From Cladorhizidae sp. MBARI D1340-BT2 (taxonomy: Eukaryota; Porifera; Demospongiae; Poecilosclerida; Cladorhizidae), in contig JAQNBH010000011.1 of assembly GCA_028752905.1 (NCBI GenBank), positions 29,457,017-29,521,016 on the forward strand: a stretch of 64,000 bases of DNA, read 5' to 3'. Of this stretch, positions 1 through 10,835 are shown piece after piece. Each line of letters opens with the position of its first letter. Position 1 is the stretch's first letter. The notes under the pieces were generated by a model that saw only the letters and a list, made by a program, of their open reading frames with translations, searched no databases and was not told the DNA's origin. The position numbers and the translations under genes were made by a program.

Positions 1-903
1 TAGGAAATGTACCATGTTCTTAATCGACACTAGTGATAGAGTGTACTTTGGTAAACGCTTCGTATTTCCATGTACGCGAGGAAGAATACCGTTGTCAAGG
101 AAGCTCTTGGTGATGTTTTTGAAATGCTTCAGACCAATGGTATGTAAAAAGAGGAATGTTTCTTGACAAATTTGTCGACTCTGGTGTTGGTACGATACGC
201 GAATTCGAACTCTTTTAGCAGCAGTGTGCCTGGCTTCCGTGGAGGTTGACTCACTAGTGTTCGCCAAAGCCAGAAGTTGCCCCATGATCAACATGTCAAG
301 TTCACAGTGTGAGAGCTCGAAGCATTTTGATCTGACTTCCTGTACATGACCCACAGAAAACTGTGCTGAACAGCTCCGTCCCCTCCACTTCAGGCAACCA
401 CAACCTGCAGACATGAACATTGTGATTGATTTTTCCTCGTTTAAGTCAGTCGGCCGATACTCTACTTCTGTATCACAAAGACTGGACAATCGTGCCAAGG
501 CCAAATCGGTCTCTGATGGAGTTCCTGGTTCATCCAACTCGCCATGCAGATCATCAGTTTCACTATCATCCATTGCATCCATTACTCCCTGCACATCCAT
601 CTCATCATTTCTGTCACCCTGCTCATCCATTGCATCCATCTCATCTTTTCTGTCACCATGTTCTTCAGATCCTTCCTTGTCAAGTTCTATATCAATTTAT
701 TTTATAATAATTATCTAAATCTTAATGAGAAATGAGGTAGCTACCATTGTCTACTTACCTTCAAATGCAGGATCATTGTCCTCATCATCCTCATTGGTGA
801 AATACTGCTCAATTACATCTAGCAGTGCCAGCTGGTCTCCTGAGGAATAGCTGCTAAAAGAATTAATAGCCTTAGCTGCCTCATTACTACTTATCCAAGC
901 CAT
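1..903 (-). pseudogene. N-terminal part of an uncharacterised transposon-like protein (DUF7869-type family), two exons, frameshifted, runs off the window
   Basis: Read on the minus strand from an ATG at 903. Exon 1 (903-759) encodes an acidic leader starting MAWISSNEAAKA and ends at a GTAAGT donor. A 72-bp intron follows, and exon 2 starts at 686. Exon 2 carries an acidic stretch and a cysteine motif (CGCLKWRGRSC) followed by CFELSHCELDMLIMGQLLA. The frame stops at 131-129. One base out of frame, from about 175 to the window edge, the text continues as FLFLHTIG, then GILPRVHGNTKRLP. From memory, this order (CxC cluster, ELD...LGQ, FLFLH.IG, HGNTKRLP) is the N-terminal half of a large repeat-like family in sponges, cnidarians and arthropods whose C-terminal half carries a DUF7869-type domain. 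Function is unknown; a transposon protein is my inference. The frameshift near 172-180 makes it a pseudogene, or an assembly error. The C-terminal half would lie left of base 1. Confidence 0.62.
687..758 (-). other. 72-bp spliceosomal intron
   Basis: On the minus strand it begins GTAAGTAG (758-751) and ends with ATATAG (about 692-687) after a T/A-rich stretch. Removing it joins two open frames in phase: exon 1 ends with one base of a codon and exon 2 supplies two. Such a short GT-AG intron fits compact-intron invertebrates. Confidence 0.6.
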
Positions 904-1190
904 TGCAGCTGGCAGTGTTTATGTGGTTCCATAACAACCGCAGTATGCCGGCCGTATGCTAATTGGAGAATGACGTAATGCTAATTGAACTTTTACTGCG
1001 AAGTCACTCCGTATACGCGTTATTCTACGCAATGGAAAACTTGACGACAAGTTTTCGAACTGTTATTTTAACCTGTTCTGGACTCAACCTAGACACCAAA
1101 CTTGGCACAGAGGTAAAGGAAAGATTCTAGAGAGTGCTAAAGTTAAAAAATATATATATAAGAAAAAGTGACCCATGCATACTTTTTGTG

Positions 1191-1247
1191 CTATAACTCA
1201 AAATCATTTTCTGCGCGATAAGGTCCCTTTTCCCAAATCCTGTCACA
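1191..1247 (+). repeat. Transposon terminus, copy 1 (outer end at 1247)
   Basis: Read inward on the minus strand the outer end is TGTGACAG, followed by GAAAAGGGACC, CGCGCAG and TTTGAGTTATAG. Related copies lie at 5423-5483, 51826-51880 and 58795-58846. The outer end is followed directly by TATA (1248-1251), as in the 51826-58846 element. Going inward, the next coding sequence is the fragment starting at 903, so this looks like the 5' end of the element that carries it. Confidence 0.55.
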
Positions 1248-1855
1248 TATATAGAGCAAGTTATGATGGCGTGCCACTAGTGTCCTCTCTCATTATATAT
1301 ATATATATATATATATATATTGAGCAAGTTATGATGGCGTGCCACTAGTGTCCTCTCTCATTATATATATATATTGAGCAAGTTATGATGGTGTGCCACT
1401 AGTGTCTTCTCTCATTATATATATATATAGAGCAAGTTATGATGGCGTGCCACTAGTGTCTTCTCTCATTATATATATATAGAGCAAGTTATGATGGCGT
1501 GCCACTAGTGTCCGCTCTCATTATATATATAGAGAGCAGGTTATGATGGCGTGCCACTAGTGTCTTCTCTCATTATATATACATTGAGAAAGTTATGATG
1601 GCGTCCCACTAGTGTCCTTTCTCATTATATATATATTGAGCAAGTTATGATGGCGTGCCACTAGTGTCCTCTCTCATTATATATATATAGAGAGCAAATT
1701 ATGATGGCGTGCCACTAGTGTCCTCTCTCATTATATATATATTGAGCAAGTTATGATGAGTGTCCTCTCTCATTATATATATAGAGAGAGCAAGTTATGA
1801 TGGCGTTCCACTAGTGTCTTCTCTCATTATATATATATATATATATAGAGCAAGT
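1248..1855. repeat. Minisatellite, about 11 units of ~50-60 bp
   Basis: Each unit carries GAGCAAGTTATGATGGCG, then TGCCACTAGTGTCC, then CTCTCATTATATA with a variable TA tract. Length variation comes mostly from the TA tract; the unit near 1741-1790 has also lost part of its core. The first unit begins directly at the transposon terminus at 1247. Confidence 0.9.
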
Positions 1856-2340
1856 TATCTACCTAGGCACAGCTTATAAGTAATGTAGCAAGTGAACTTC
1901 GATGAGAGCTAAGAAGCTTGATTTACCCGCTAGGTTCACTGTTGTATCACTTCAATTACTACCAGTAAAACAAACGCTAGCGCTAGCTAGAGCTACTGCT
2001 GGATAGAGCGACACTAGCTAGCTAGATTTACTGCTAGCTACAAATGAATGACGCTAGCGCTATCTAGATGGACTGCTGGCTACCAAAGAAACTAAAAGCT
2101 TGATTACTAAAAACGAAGGCTGGCTATAAGGATCACAAAACAAGCAAAAAGAAAGTAACTAAACAATTCTAATTACAGCTCACCATTTATCTTTACACGA
2201 AGAAAAATCCAGAGTCCAAGGTAGAGTTTATATTCTCCCCCAATCTTTGATGAGTCTTCAAGGCAACTTTTCGAACCCGGAAGAACAGAGAAAGGCGAAA
2301 TAGAGAAAAGAGAAAGAAAACTGGGTTAGGACAAGTAGCC
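1856..2340. other. Non-coding spacer rich in CTAGC palindromes
   Basis: No gene seen. 1970-2080 is dense in GCTAGCGCTAGC, CTAGCTAGCTAG and related imperfect palindromes. The remainder is AT-rich without recognisable features. Confidence 0.5.
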
Positions 2341-5036
2341 GGCTTATTGCTGAACTGAAACTAAGTTTAATAAACACTAACTGTAGGCTAGAAAGAAGTT
2401 AACTATGGGCTAGAAACTAAACACTAACTATGGGCTAAATAAATAAAGGCTAACTGTGGGCTAGAAAACAAGTTAAACAAAGGCTAACTGTGAACAAGGC
2501 TAACTGTGGACTAGAAAACAAGTTAAACCAGGCTACCTGTGAACAAAGGCTAACTGTGGGCTAGAAATCAAGTTAAACAAAGGCTAACTGTGGGCTAGAA
2601 AGCAAGTTAAACAAAGGCTAACTGTGGGCTTCTTAGAAAACAAGTTAAACAAAGGCTAAATGTGGGCTATCAAACAAGTTCAATAAAGGCTAACTGTGGG
2701 CTAGAAAACAAGTTAAATAAAGGCTAACTGTGGGCTAGAAAAGAAGTTCAATAAAGGCTAACTGTGGGCTAGAAAACAAGTTCAATAAAGGCTAACTGTG
2801 GGCTAGAAAGCAAGTTAAACAAAGGCTAACTGTGGGCTTCTTAGAAAACAAGTTAAACAAAGGCTAACTGTGGACTACAAAACAAGTTAAATAAAGGCTA
2901 ACTGGGCTAGAAAACAAGTTAAATAAAGGCTAACTGTGGTCTAGAAAACAAGTTAAATAAAGGCTAACTGTGGGCTAGAAAACAAGTTAAATAAAGGCTA
3001 ACTGTGGGCTAGAAAACAAGTTAAATAAAGGCCAACTGTGGGCTAGAAAACAAGTTAAACAAAGGCTAACTGTGAACAAGGCTAACTGTGGGCTAGAAAA
3101 CAAGTTAAACAAAGGCTACCTGTGAACAAAGGCTAACTGTGGTATAGAAATCAAGTTAAACAAAGGCTAACTGTGGGCTAGAAAGCAAGTTAAACAAAGG
3201 CTAACTGTGGGCTTCTTAGAAAACAAGTTAAACAAAGGCTAACTGTGGGCTATAAAACAAGTTCAATAAAGGCTAACTGTGGGCTAGAAAACAAGTAAAA
3301 TAAAGGCTAACTGTGGGCTAGAAAAGAAGTTCAATAAAGGCTAACTGTGGGCTAGAAAACAAGTTCAATAAAGGCTAACTGTGGGCTAGAAAGCAAGTTA
3401 AACAAAGGCTAACTGTGGGCTTCTTAGAAAACAAGTTAAACAAAGGCTAACTGTGGACTACAAAACAAGTTAAATAAAGGCTAACTGTGGGCTAGAAAAC
3501 AAGTTAACTAAAGGCTAACTGTGGGCTAGAAAACAAGTTAAATAAAGGCTAACTGTGGGCTAGAAAACAAGTTAAATAAAGGCTAACTGTGGGCTAGAAA
3601 ACAAGTTAAATAAAGGCCAACTGTGGACTAGAAAACAAGTTAAATAAAGGCTAACTGTGGGCTAGAAAACAAGTTCAATAAAGGCTAACTGTGGGCTAGA
3701 AAACAAGTTCAATAAAGGCTAACTGTGGGCTAGAAAGCAAGTTAAACAAAGGCTAACTGTGGGCTTCTTAGAAAACAAGTTAAACAAAGGCTAACTGTGG
3801 ACTACAAAACAAGTTAAATAAAGGCTAACTGGGCTAGAAAACAAGTTAAATAAAGGCTAACTGTGGTCTAGAAAACAAGTTAAATAAAGGCTAACTGTGG
3901 GCTAGAAAACAAGTTAAATAAAGGCTAACTGTGGGCTAGAAAACAAGTTAAATAAAGGCCAACTGTGGGCTAGAAAACAAGTTAAACAAAGGCTAACTGT
4001 GAACAAGGCTAACTGTGGGCTAGAAAACAAGTTAAACAAAGGCTACCTGTGAACAAAGGCTAACTGTGGTATAGAAATCAAGTTAAACAAAGGCTAACTG
4101 TGGGCTAGAAAGCAAGTTAAACAAAGGCTAACTGTGGGCTTCTTAGAAAACAAGTTAAACAAAGGCTAACTGTGGGCTATAAAACAAGTTCAATAAAGGC
4201 TAACTGTGGGCTAGAAAACAAGTAAAATAAAGGCTAACTGTGGGCTAGAAAAGAAGTTCAATAAAGGCTAACTGTGGGCTAGAAAACAAGTTCAATAAAG
4301 GCTAACTGTGGGCTAGAAAGCAAGTTAAACAAAGGCTAACTGTGGGCTTCTTAGAAAACAAGTTAAACAAAGGCTAACTGTGGACTACAAAACAAGTTAA
4401 ATAAAGGCTAACTGTGGGCTAGAAAACAAGTTAACTAAAGGCTAACTGTGGGCTAGAAAACAAGTTAAATAAAGGCTAACTGTGGGCTAGAAAACAAGTT
4501 AAATAAAGGCTAACTGTGGGCTAGAAAACAAGTTAAATAAAGGCCAACTGTGGGCTAGAAAACAAGTTAAATAAAGGCTAACTGTGGGCTAGAAAACAAG
4601 TTCAATAAAGGCTAACTGTGGGCTAGAAAACAAGTTCAATAAAGGCTAACTGTGGGCTAGAAAGCAAGTTAAACAAAGGCTAACTGTGGGCTTCTTAGAA
4701 AACAAGTTAAATAAAGGCTAACTGTGGGCTAGAAAACAAGTTAAATAAAGGCTAACTGTGGGCTAGAAAACAAGTTAAATAAAGGCTAACTGTTGGCTAG
4801 AAAACAAGTTAAATAAAGGCTAACTGTGGGCTAGAAAACAAGTTAAACAAAGGCTAACTGTGAACAAGGCTAACAGTTAACTGTGGGCTAGAAAAGAAGT
4901 TAAACAAAGTCTACCTGTGAACAAAGGCTAACTGTGGGCTAGAAAGCAAGTTAAACAAAGGCTATCTGTGGGTTTCTTAGAAAACAAGTTAAACAATGGC
5001 CAACTGTGAGCTAGAGTACTAGTTAAACAAAAAAGT
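2341..5036. repeat. 34-bp minisatellite with a 927-bp higher-order repeat
   Basis: The basic unit is 34 bp (example 2959-2992), with core AGGCTAACTGTGGGCTAG then AAAACAAGTTAAAT. Variant units (GGGCTTCTTAG, GTGAACAAGGC, GGTATAGAAATC, GGCCAACTG) recur in fixed order. Marker variants at 3031/3958, 3141/4068 and 3616/4543 are each 927 bp apart, so about 27 units were duplicated as one block. The first and last units are the most diverged. Confidence 0.93.
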
Positions 5037-5822
5037 TACAGTTGGTGGTTCAACACAGCTAGTAAAATCTCTCACCTGCTTTTCCTCCTAAGAATAGCTG
5101 CTTGATTCATGGAGGCCTGAAGTTTTTGGTGGCTCTAGTGGTGTTCTAAGTCCTGGGCTGCGCCGTGGAATCGAAGAAAAGCTCCAAGTAGCGTTACTTT
5201 TCTCCACGAACAATGTAAGGCGTATCTTGTAGAATCACGTGCTACCCCAAAATGCGTAACGCGGAAGATTACGGAAATCAAAATTGTCGTAAACATTCAA
5301 AGGCCGTTTTCTTGCCTTGTACTTAGCTGTGTTAGATCGGTCGTAGCTCAGCGAACCAATCAGCTATGATGACGCTTCTTAGACCATTTTGAAGGTAATA
5401 AGGTGTGCTATATCATAGTGCCAATAACTCAAATTTTATATCTTGCGCGAAGTGGGCCCTTTTCGCAGAGCCTGTCTGTCACATAATTATGATAATGAAG
5501 GGATTACTAGCTAACAATAATATAATATTAAAATAATATATGCATGTATTAAGTCTATACACATTCTAACATAATCATTTCCCCCTTTATTTCCTCTTCT
5601 CTCCAGATCATCACAATCATTGGAGTAGGAGTGATTGATTGTTTTGGTTGTCTACAGTTGGAACTGTAGCTTTTCTGGTAAAAAAATATCAAAGAAAAGG
5701 ACATTAACATATATGATTTTTTGGTCAATAGGGATTGTAAATTATTGAATTTTGTGGGATAAATTATATACTATACATATGTGCAGCTTTAACTTTTTTC
5801 ACTGATGTTATAGTAAACCTCT
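5037..5822. other. Spacer without a recognised gene, containing a transposon terminus
   Basis: No coding region seen. The terminus at 5423-5483 is listed separately. 5490-5820 is AT-rich and leads into the degenerate retroelement remnant. Confidence 0.4.
5423..5483 (+). repeat. Transposon terminus, copy 2 (outer end at 5483)
   Basis: Read inward on the minus strand: TGTGACAGACAG, then GAAAAGGGCCCACTTCGC, then TTTGAGTTATTGG. It has the same orientation as copy 1, so the two are not the ends of one element. The outer flank is TAAT rather than TATA. No partner terminus was found. Confidence 0.5.
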
Positions 5823-6307
5823 CTAATTGTCTCCCCCCTTAGTGTATATTGTTCCCCCCAAACACGGGAGGCACAGGCATAGTATGGCGGTGACATTAAT
5901 TAGGGAATAGTATATTCCTAGGACAGTTTTACTAGTTATAAATGGCATATGCATGAAGGCATACTTGCCCCACGGTGTGCAAAATGCTGTTTTGTCCTGG
6001 CTTTTTCTACTCAAGGGAACCTGATAGAAGCCTTTGTTAAGGTCCAGTTTCGATAACCAGCTGAGACCTGATTTAGTAAGTCCTCAATACATGGCATTTG
6101 ATAGGGATCCGAAATAGTAATCTTGTTTAGCCTTCTATAGTCGATGCAAAGCCTCACCTGTCCAGTACTCTTTTTTCTGAGAGGCACCATTGTTGATGAC
6201 CATGGGCTCTTTGATGGAACAATAATGCCTTTCCTAAGGAGATCATCAATCTCTCCCTTCAAATCATCAACCATGCCTGGAGCAATACGATAAGGGTGAG
6301 TTCTCAA
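5823..6307 (-). pseudogene. Ty3/gypsy reverse transcriptase remnant
   Basis: The minus frame 6307-6011 shows the N-terminal RT region: HPYRIAP, a EIDDLLRKGIIVPSKSPWSS stretch, and LCIDYRRLNKITISDPYQMP. A second frame (6014-5823) continues with KTAFCTPWGKYAFMHMPF, the usual TAF..P.G..EF..MPFGL motif. The segment between, with the first catalytic aspartate, is damaged (WTLTKASIRF), and homology ends after MPF near 5940. No YxDD box or RNase H is seen, so it is truncated. It lies downstream of the integrase remnant (6529-8681) on the same strand, the reverse of the usual gypsy order. Confidence 0.8.
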
Positions 6308-6528
6308 AGGATTATCTTCTTTGACATTAATTCATTCTCTTCAAATTTTGCAACACCTATAACTCGATCACTGAATTAGGCAAGCCGCAGGTCTAACCTG
6401 AGGTGCTGTTCCTCAGTTAAGTGAGTACCACTCATGCTAACCTTCCCAATAGGTTCAGGATTGACTTCAGACTCATCTGCCACTATATACAACACGAAAC
6501 AAGTTGGCAGTTGGGGTCTTCCAAGCTT

Positions 6529-8681
6529 TTAACCTATTGATATGCACAGTGACATGTCTAGATCTTTTGCCTTGGAATGCAATAGTGTATAGTTGCAGTT
6601 AGATAGTTTAGCACTCACTACATATGGGCCATCCCAGATTGAATGCAATTTTCCCATGAGCCCAGGGGTGTGGCATAACACAAGATCCCCTGGCTCAAAG
6701 CTACAGGCCTTGGATCTAGCATCATATGCTGTCTTGGATTTTTCTTTTGCAATAGCCTGATTGGCATGAGCTACTTCGTGTAGAGCTACTAGGGTCTCCC
6801 TCAATACCTGTACCCACTCAACCGTGCTGGTAAAGCTTATATCTCCACTTATCCATCCCACTTTAACTGCCTAAAGGGGACCTCACATGCTCTTACCATG
6901 AACTAATTCGTAAGGTGAAAACCCTGTGGCTGTGTGGAGGGTAGCTCTGTATGCTAACAAGCAATACTTTAGGCCATTCTTGGTCTTTGCTCTGGATCTT
7001 ACGAATCATACTCTTCAAACAACCATGCCACCGTTCTAGTATCCCGTTGGTCTGGGGGTGGTAGGCTGTGATCTTTATCTGTTTAATATTCAAGAGCCTA
7101 CATAACTTCTTAAGGCCAGCGTTGCCCATTATTTTGACAATATTTTTGGGGGGCTTATATCCCTTCTAAACATCTGTACAATCTGTCTTTCAAATTTGGA
7201 TGTACAAGTCTCTAGTTATGGTGAATTTTATCCATTACATTCACCTTGAAAATTGAAGAAGGTTAGTTCAGCTTCAGTAAAGTTTGATCGCTCATATCTA
7301 CTACCACTTACCCTGGATACTTTATTCAAGTACTAGAATGCAGCTCATTGCACGTAGAATCATTGCATTCTAATTGAGCATAAATATACGAAAAATTGAA
7401 GTACTGCACATGTGTGACATGTGAGCAGTAGTCTGGTGGTGGCCCAATATAGTAGTAGCCCAACTTCAATAGCAATTTCTCAGAAACATGTTTTTTGAAG
7501 GTAAAGACAGATATCTCAAGGAAAAATTTATGTATACCTGCTTCATTATATAGCATATTGTAGCTCTATCTTTGCTCTACGATTGTAGAGTGGAGGTTTT
7601 AAATTTTTAAGTGCTAGTCCAATTATAAAGTCATGTGTATATACCCTGATATGCCCATATTATTGTTGACCTTGTCATGAAAACTCCGTTAGTGTTGAGG
7701 TTAAAAAATTTCGCTGGAATCAAGCTTTAGTGGTTGTTCTACTATATCCATAAAAGGTAAGTGTGTATAGGGCATATCTTAGGAGAGGGACATTTTATTG
7801 TGACTCTAGTCAGAATTTTTCCAAACCTCTATACTTTACTGAAACTTCTTAATAAAGCACATTATTAGAAAGCTCTTGCAGAGAGCTGTATTCTGATACC
7901 AAAATAAAATGTAGGGGAAGAAGGACAACAAAGTTATGGACGTTTACATAAACTATGATAAAATGGGCAACGCTGGCCTTAATAACCTTTCCCAGAAGTG
8001 ACTGATTACTCCCATTAACCCCTCTGCTACTGATTTAGCATCTACCCATTTCAAAGGAATAGTCATTGTCCAAGCCCTAACCCTAGTCCCAAGACACAAT
8101 GGTCAGGATATACCTGTGACCTTCTTTGGTTTTTTCTACCAGATCCCAGGCCATCCTTTGGTAAGGTTCTGTCTGATATGGTTGGTGTAACTACCATAGG
8201 TACTCTAAGTTGTAGCTGCCTCCCTGCCTTTTCACATTCTGGGCAGGCACTACAGTATGCCCTAATGTCTTTCCTAATACCAGGCCATGTGAAGTGGTGA
8301 GATAGGATGGCAAGCATCTTATTGTGTGCAAAATCCACCAACTAACCCTCTGTGCCCAATGTCCAACACCTCTTTCCTTCTACAAGATGGCACGACAATT
8401 CTGGACAACTCCTTTTGAGGATCTACCAACTTGACATGCACTAGTACTCCGTTCTCCCTACAATAATCATCTTCCTGCTTTTCAGCTTTACTCCTCATCT
8501 CCGACAGGCTACCATCTTCCACATGCTGAGCAACTAGCTTCCTAACTTCTTCCTCGCTTTTGCTAAGCACCGGAATTGGCTGGTCACTAGATTGAGCTCC
8601 CTCTAACCCATTAAGGACAACTTCCTCAACCAAGACCGAAGAGTCTTCTTCCACCTCATCTACTACCTCATCTGCACTCGC
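6529..8681 (-). pseudogene. Ty3/gypsy integrase remnant, interrupted by a MITE
   Basis: On the minus strand, 8681 to about 8350 is an acidic linker ending ELSRIVVPSCRRKEVLDIGH. After a frameshift comes the zinc-binding module HNKMLAILSHHFTWPGI...CSACPEC (8341-8230). The start of the catalytic core (AWDLV..TKEGHRYILTIV) lies near 8150-8080. The core resumes after the 7114-7978 insertion as KLCRLLNIKQ, ITAYHPQTNGILERWHG (7129-6893; the E of the DDE triad is within ILERWHG). The C-terminal domain (6861-6529) has FEPGDLVL and WDGPYVVSAK, a GPY/F-like module. Stops and shifts show it is dead. RT remnants follow at 6307, giving IN before RT. Confidence 0.82.
7114..7978. mobile_element. 865-bp piggyBac-like MITE with 17-bp TIRs and TTAA target duplication
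   Basis: The left end reads GGCCAGCGTTGCCCATT after TTAA (7110-7113). The right end is its exact inverse before TTAA (7979-7982). No transposase is visible inside; the only longer frame (7556-7326, minus) resembles nothing I know. Taking the element out with one TTAA rejoins the surrounding integrase frame on the minus strand (GKVIKKLCRLLNI), which confirms the boundaries. TTAA duplication is the hallmark of piggyBac transposition, so it is presumably a non-autonomous piggyBac derivative. Confidence 0.88.
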
Positions 8682-9440
8682 ATACAGCCTGTCCCTATCG
8701 GGATCTCTGGGGTCATGGGTGGGGTCCTCATTATTTGCAAAATGTAGGAATTTCAGGAGGAGAAAGAACCTATCCCTTCTCATTTTAAATTTTGCCCGAA
8801 TATAGGGATTTCTATCAGATCATCCGTGGACCAACACATGTCCAGCCTTGGCTTGTGAATAACATCCATCAGTCCAAGTAAACCGAAGAATGTCTTCATT
8901 TCATCAACGGTAGTGTCCACCCAGTCATGAACCCTGGAGAAATCCTTCAGATTTTCACAACTTGCCTCGATGAACTGCTGAGCATATCGGTTGGTCTCCT
9001 CTACAATATGCCTAAAGATATTGTTAGTGAGTACTGGGCGAAGAATTCATCTAATAGTTGCATTGGCACCAAGCCTAACTTTGAGTTGCTCGCCACCAAC
9101 GAATGGAATTTGCTTTGGCTCATAACTGTCATTCGGGCCAATGTCCCAATTTATCCTGGGTTTCTGAGCCCTTACAGGCCTGCGCCCCTGTCCTCTAGTA
9201 CGAGGCCGGCCCCTCTGACCTCTTACAGGCCCCCCTCTGCCACCGCCTAGGCCACCACGAACCTGCATGAAGTGGCCACGAATCACACCACCATGAACAC
9301 GTGGATTACGTTTGGCCTGTTTGGCCTGCACTGGCTAGTCTTCTGCATCACTTTCATTATCTGTATCACAGTTCTTGCCGTCTAAGAGGCTTAATTCATC
9401 ATCTAACGGAACAGCGGTCGAACGGTTATGCCAGATCCAT
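8682..9440 (-). pseudogene. piggyBac transposase, N-terminal third, broken
   Basis: Minus strand. An acidic leader (DDELSLLDGKNCDTDNESD) ends at a TAG near 9337. It is followed by an RG-rich basic stretch (9331-9150) and INWDIGPNDSYEPKQ. In the same frame a TGA at 9049-9047 precedes TNNIFRHIVEETNRYAQQ, then RVHDWVDTTVDEMKTFFGLL and CWSTDDLIEIPIFGQ. After a one-base shift near 8785 it continues RRDRFFLLLKFLHFANNED and stops matching at DRDRLY (8682). These are the landmark motifs of the piggyBac (DDE_Tnp_1_7) family up to just before the catalytic domain. The catalytic aspartates and the C-terminal zinc domain are absent. The protein text then passes straight into the gypsy linker. Confidence 0.82.
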
Positions 9441-9525
9441 GACTTCAAGTTTGACAGGCCAGTTACCTTGGTTACCTTACATATGAGCTCTTAAAATCAA
9501 CTTCTCAATAATCAACTTCAAATTT

Positions 9526-9562
9526 CTCGACGTTTCGACTAGATGCACTAGTCTTGATAAGG
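9526..9562 (-). ncRNA. Degenerate hammerhead-ribozyme-like motif of a Penelope-type repeat (copy A)
   Basis: The minus strand reads CTTATCA (for CTGATGA), a stem GACTAG/CTAGTC, then CGAAACGTCGAGA. The stem and GAAA segment are intact but the first core box has two changes, so cleavage is unlikely. The surrounding ~110 bp (about 9497-9605) match the repeats at 20311-20480 and 59036-59210. Confidence 0.45.
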
Positions 9563-9737
9563 AATAATGGAATGCTAAGGCTCACGTTAGCATGTTATAT
9601 AGCTAGCTATCCACCATGTGCCAGTACACGTACCTAGCACATGCACCAGTTGTAAAATATCAATAATAATACATGTACCAAAAAAATGGACAATCCAAAA
9701 AAATTGTATAATAAACAAGTAAATTAAACAATTACAT

Positions 9738-10005
<268 letters not shown>

Positions 10006-10093
10006 GCTGCAGTGCTTGGATCCAGCTCAGTACCTGATGATCATTATTTCTTAAATTAAATGGTATTCTCTATCTATATGCATGATTAATTAA

Positions 10094-10290
<197 letters not shown>

Positions 10291-10319
10291 TTATTTATGT
10301 ATGATTTTTATTGTTTTAA

Positions 10320-10332
10320 ATTAAAAAAAAAA

Positions 10333-10426
<94 letters not shown>

Positions 10427-10452
10427 TTAATAATAATAATAATAATAATAAA
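10320..10452. repeat. Microsatellite (TAA)n
   Basis: Near-perfect TAA/AAT tract preceded by an A-run and ending exactly where the short coding fragment at 10454 begins. Confidence 0.97.
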
Positions 10453-10453
10453 A

Positions 10454-10603
10454 GATATTGGCCGCCGACTAGCCAGGATTATGGGTCAGGAGAGTTGTAC
10501 CACCTTCCTCATACAAAGGCTCTCTGTTGCTGTACAACGTGGTAATGCGGCCTCAGTGTTGGGATCGGCTGATATGTTAACCGCTACTGACTTCTTCAAC
10601 TAA
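10454..10603 (+). pseudogene. 49-codon C-terminal fragment of a transposon-like protein
   Basis: The frame starts DIGRRLARIMGQES, continues TTFLIQRLSVAVQRGNAASV and ends in a TAA at 10601-10603. The pattern FL.QRLS.A.QRGNA.S.LG recurs, from memory, at the end of uncharacterised repeat-like proteins in cnidarian and sponge genomes; I cannot name the superfamily. The fragment starts abruptly at the TAA microsatellite, so upstream coding sequence has been lost or replaced. Confidence 0.4.
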
Positions 10604-10679
10604 TATCATTACTTCAACTTATATAATTTAATTGTATAACTATCAATTGATTATTAAATAGTTATTGCAATAAATTTTT

Positions 10680-10835
<156 letters not shown>

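Noticed and set aside
413..735. Three overlapping plus-strand serine/histidine-rich frames
   Set aside because: They are antisense shadows of the minus-strand exon 2, whose family motifs and splice sites are convincing.
1970..2080. CTAGC-rich palindromes as a regulatory or replication element
   Set aside because: Short imperfect palindromes of this type also occur elsewhere in the window (13980-14010, 19340-19400); nothing ties them to a function.
1191..5483. Termini at 1247 and 5483 as the two ends of one transposon
   Set aside because: They have the same orientation; terminal inverted repeats of one element must face each other.
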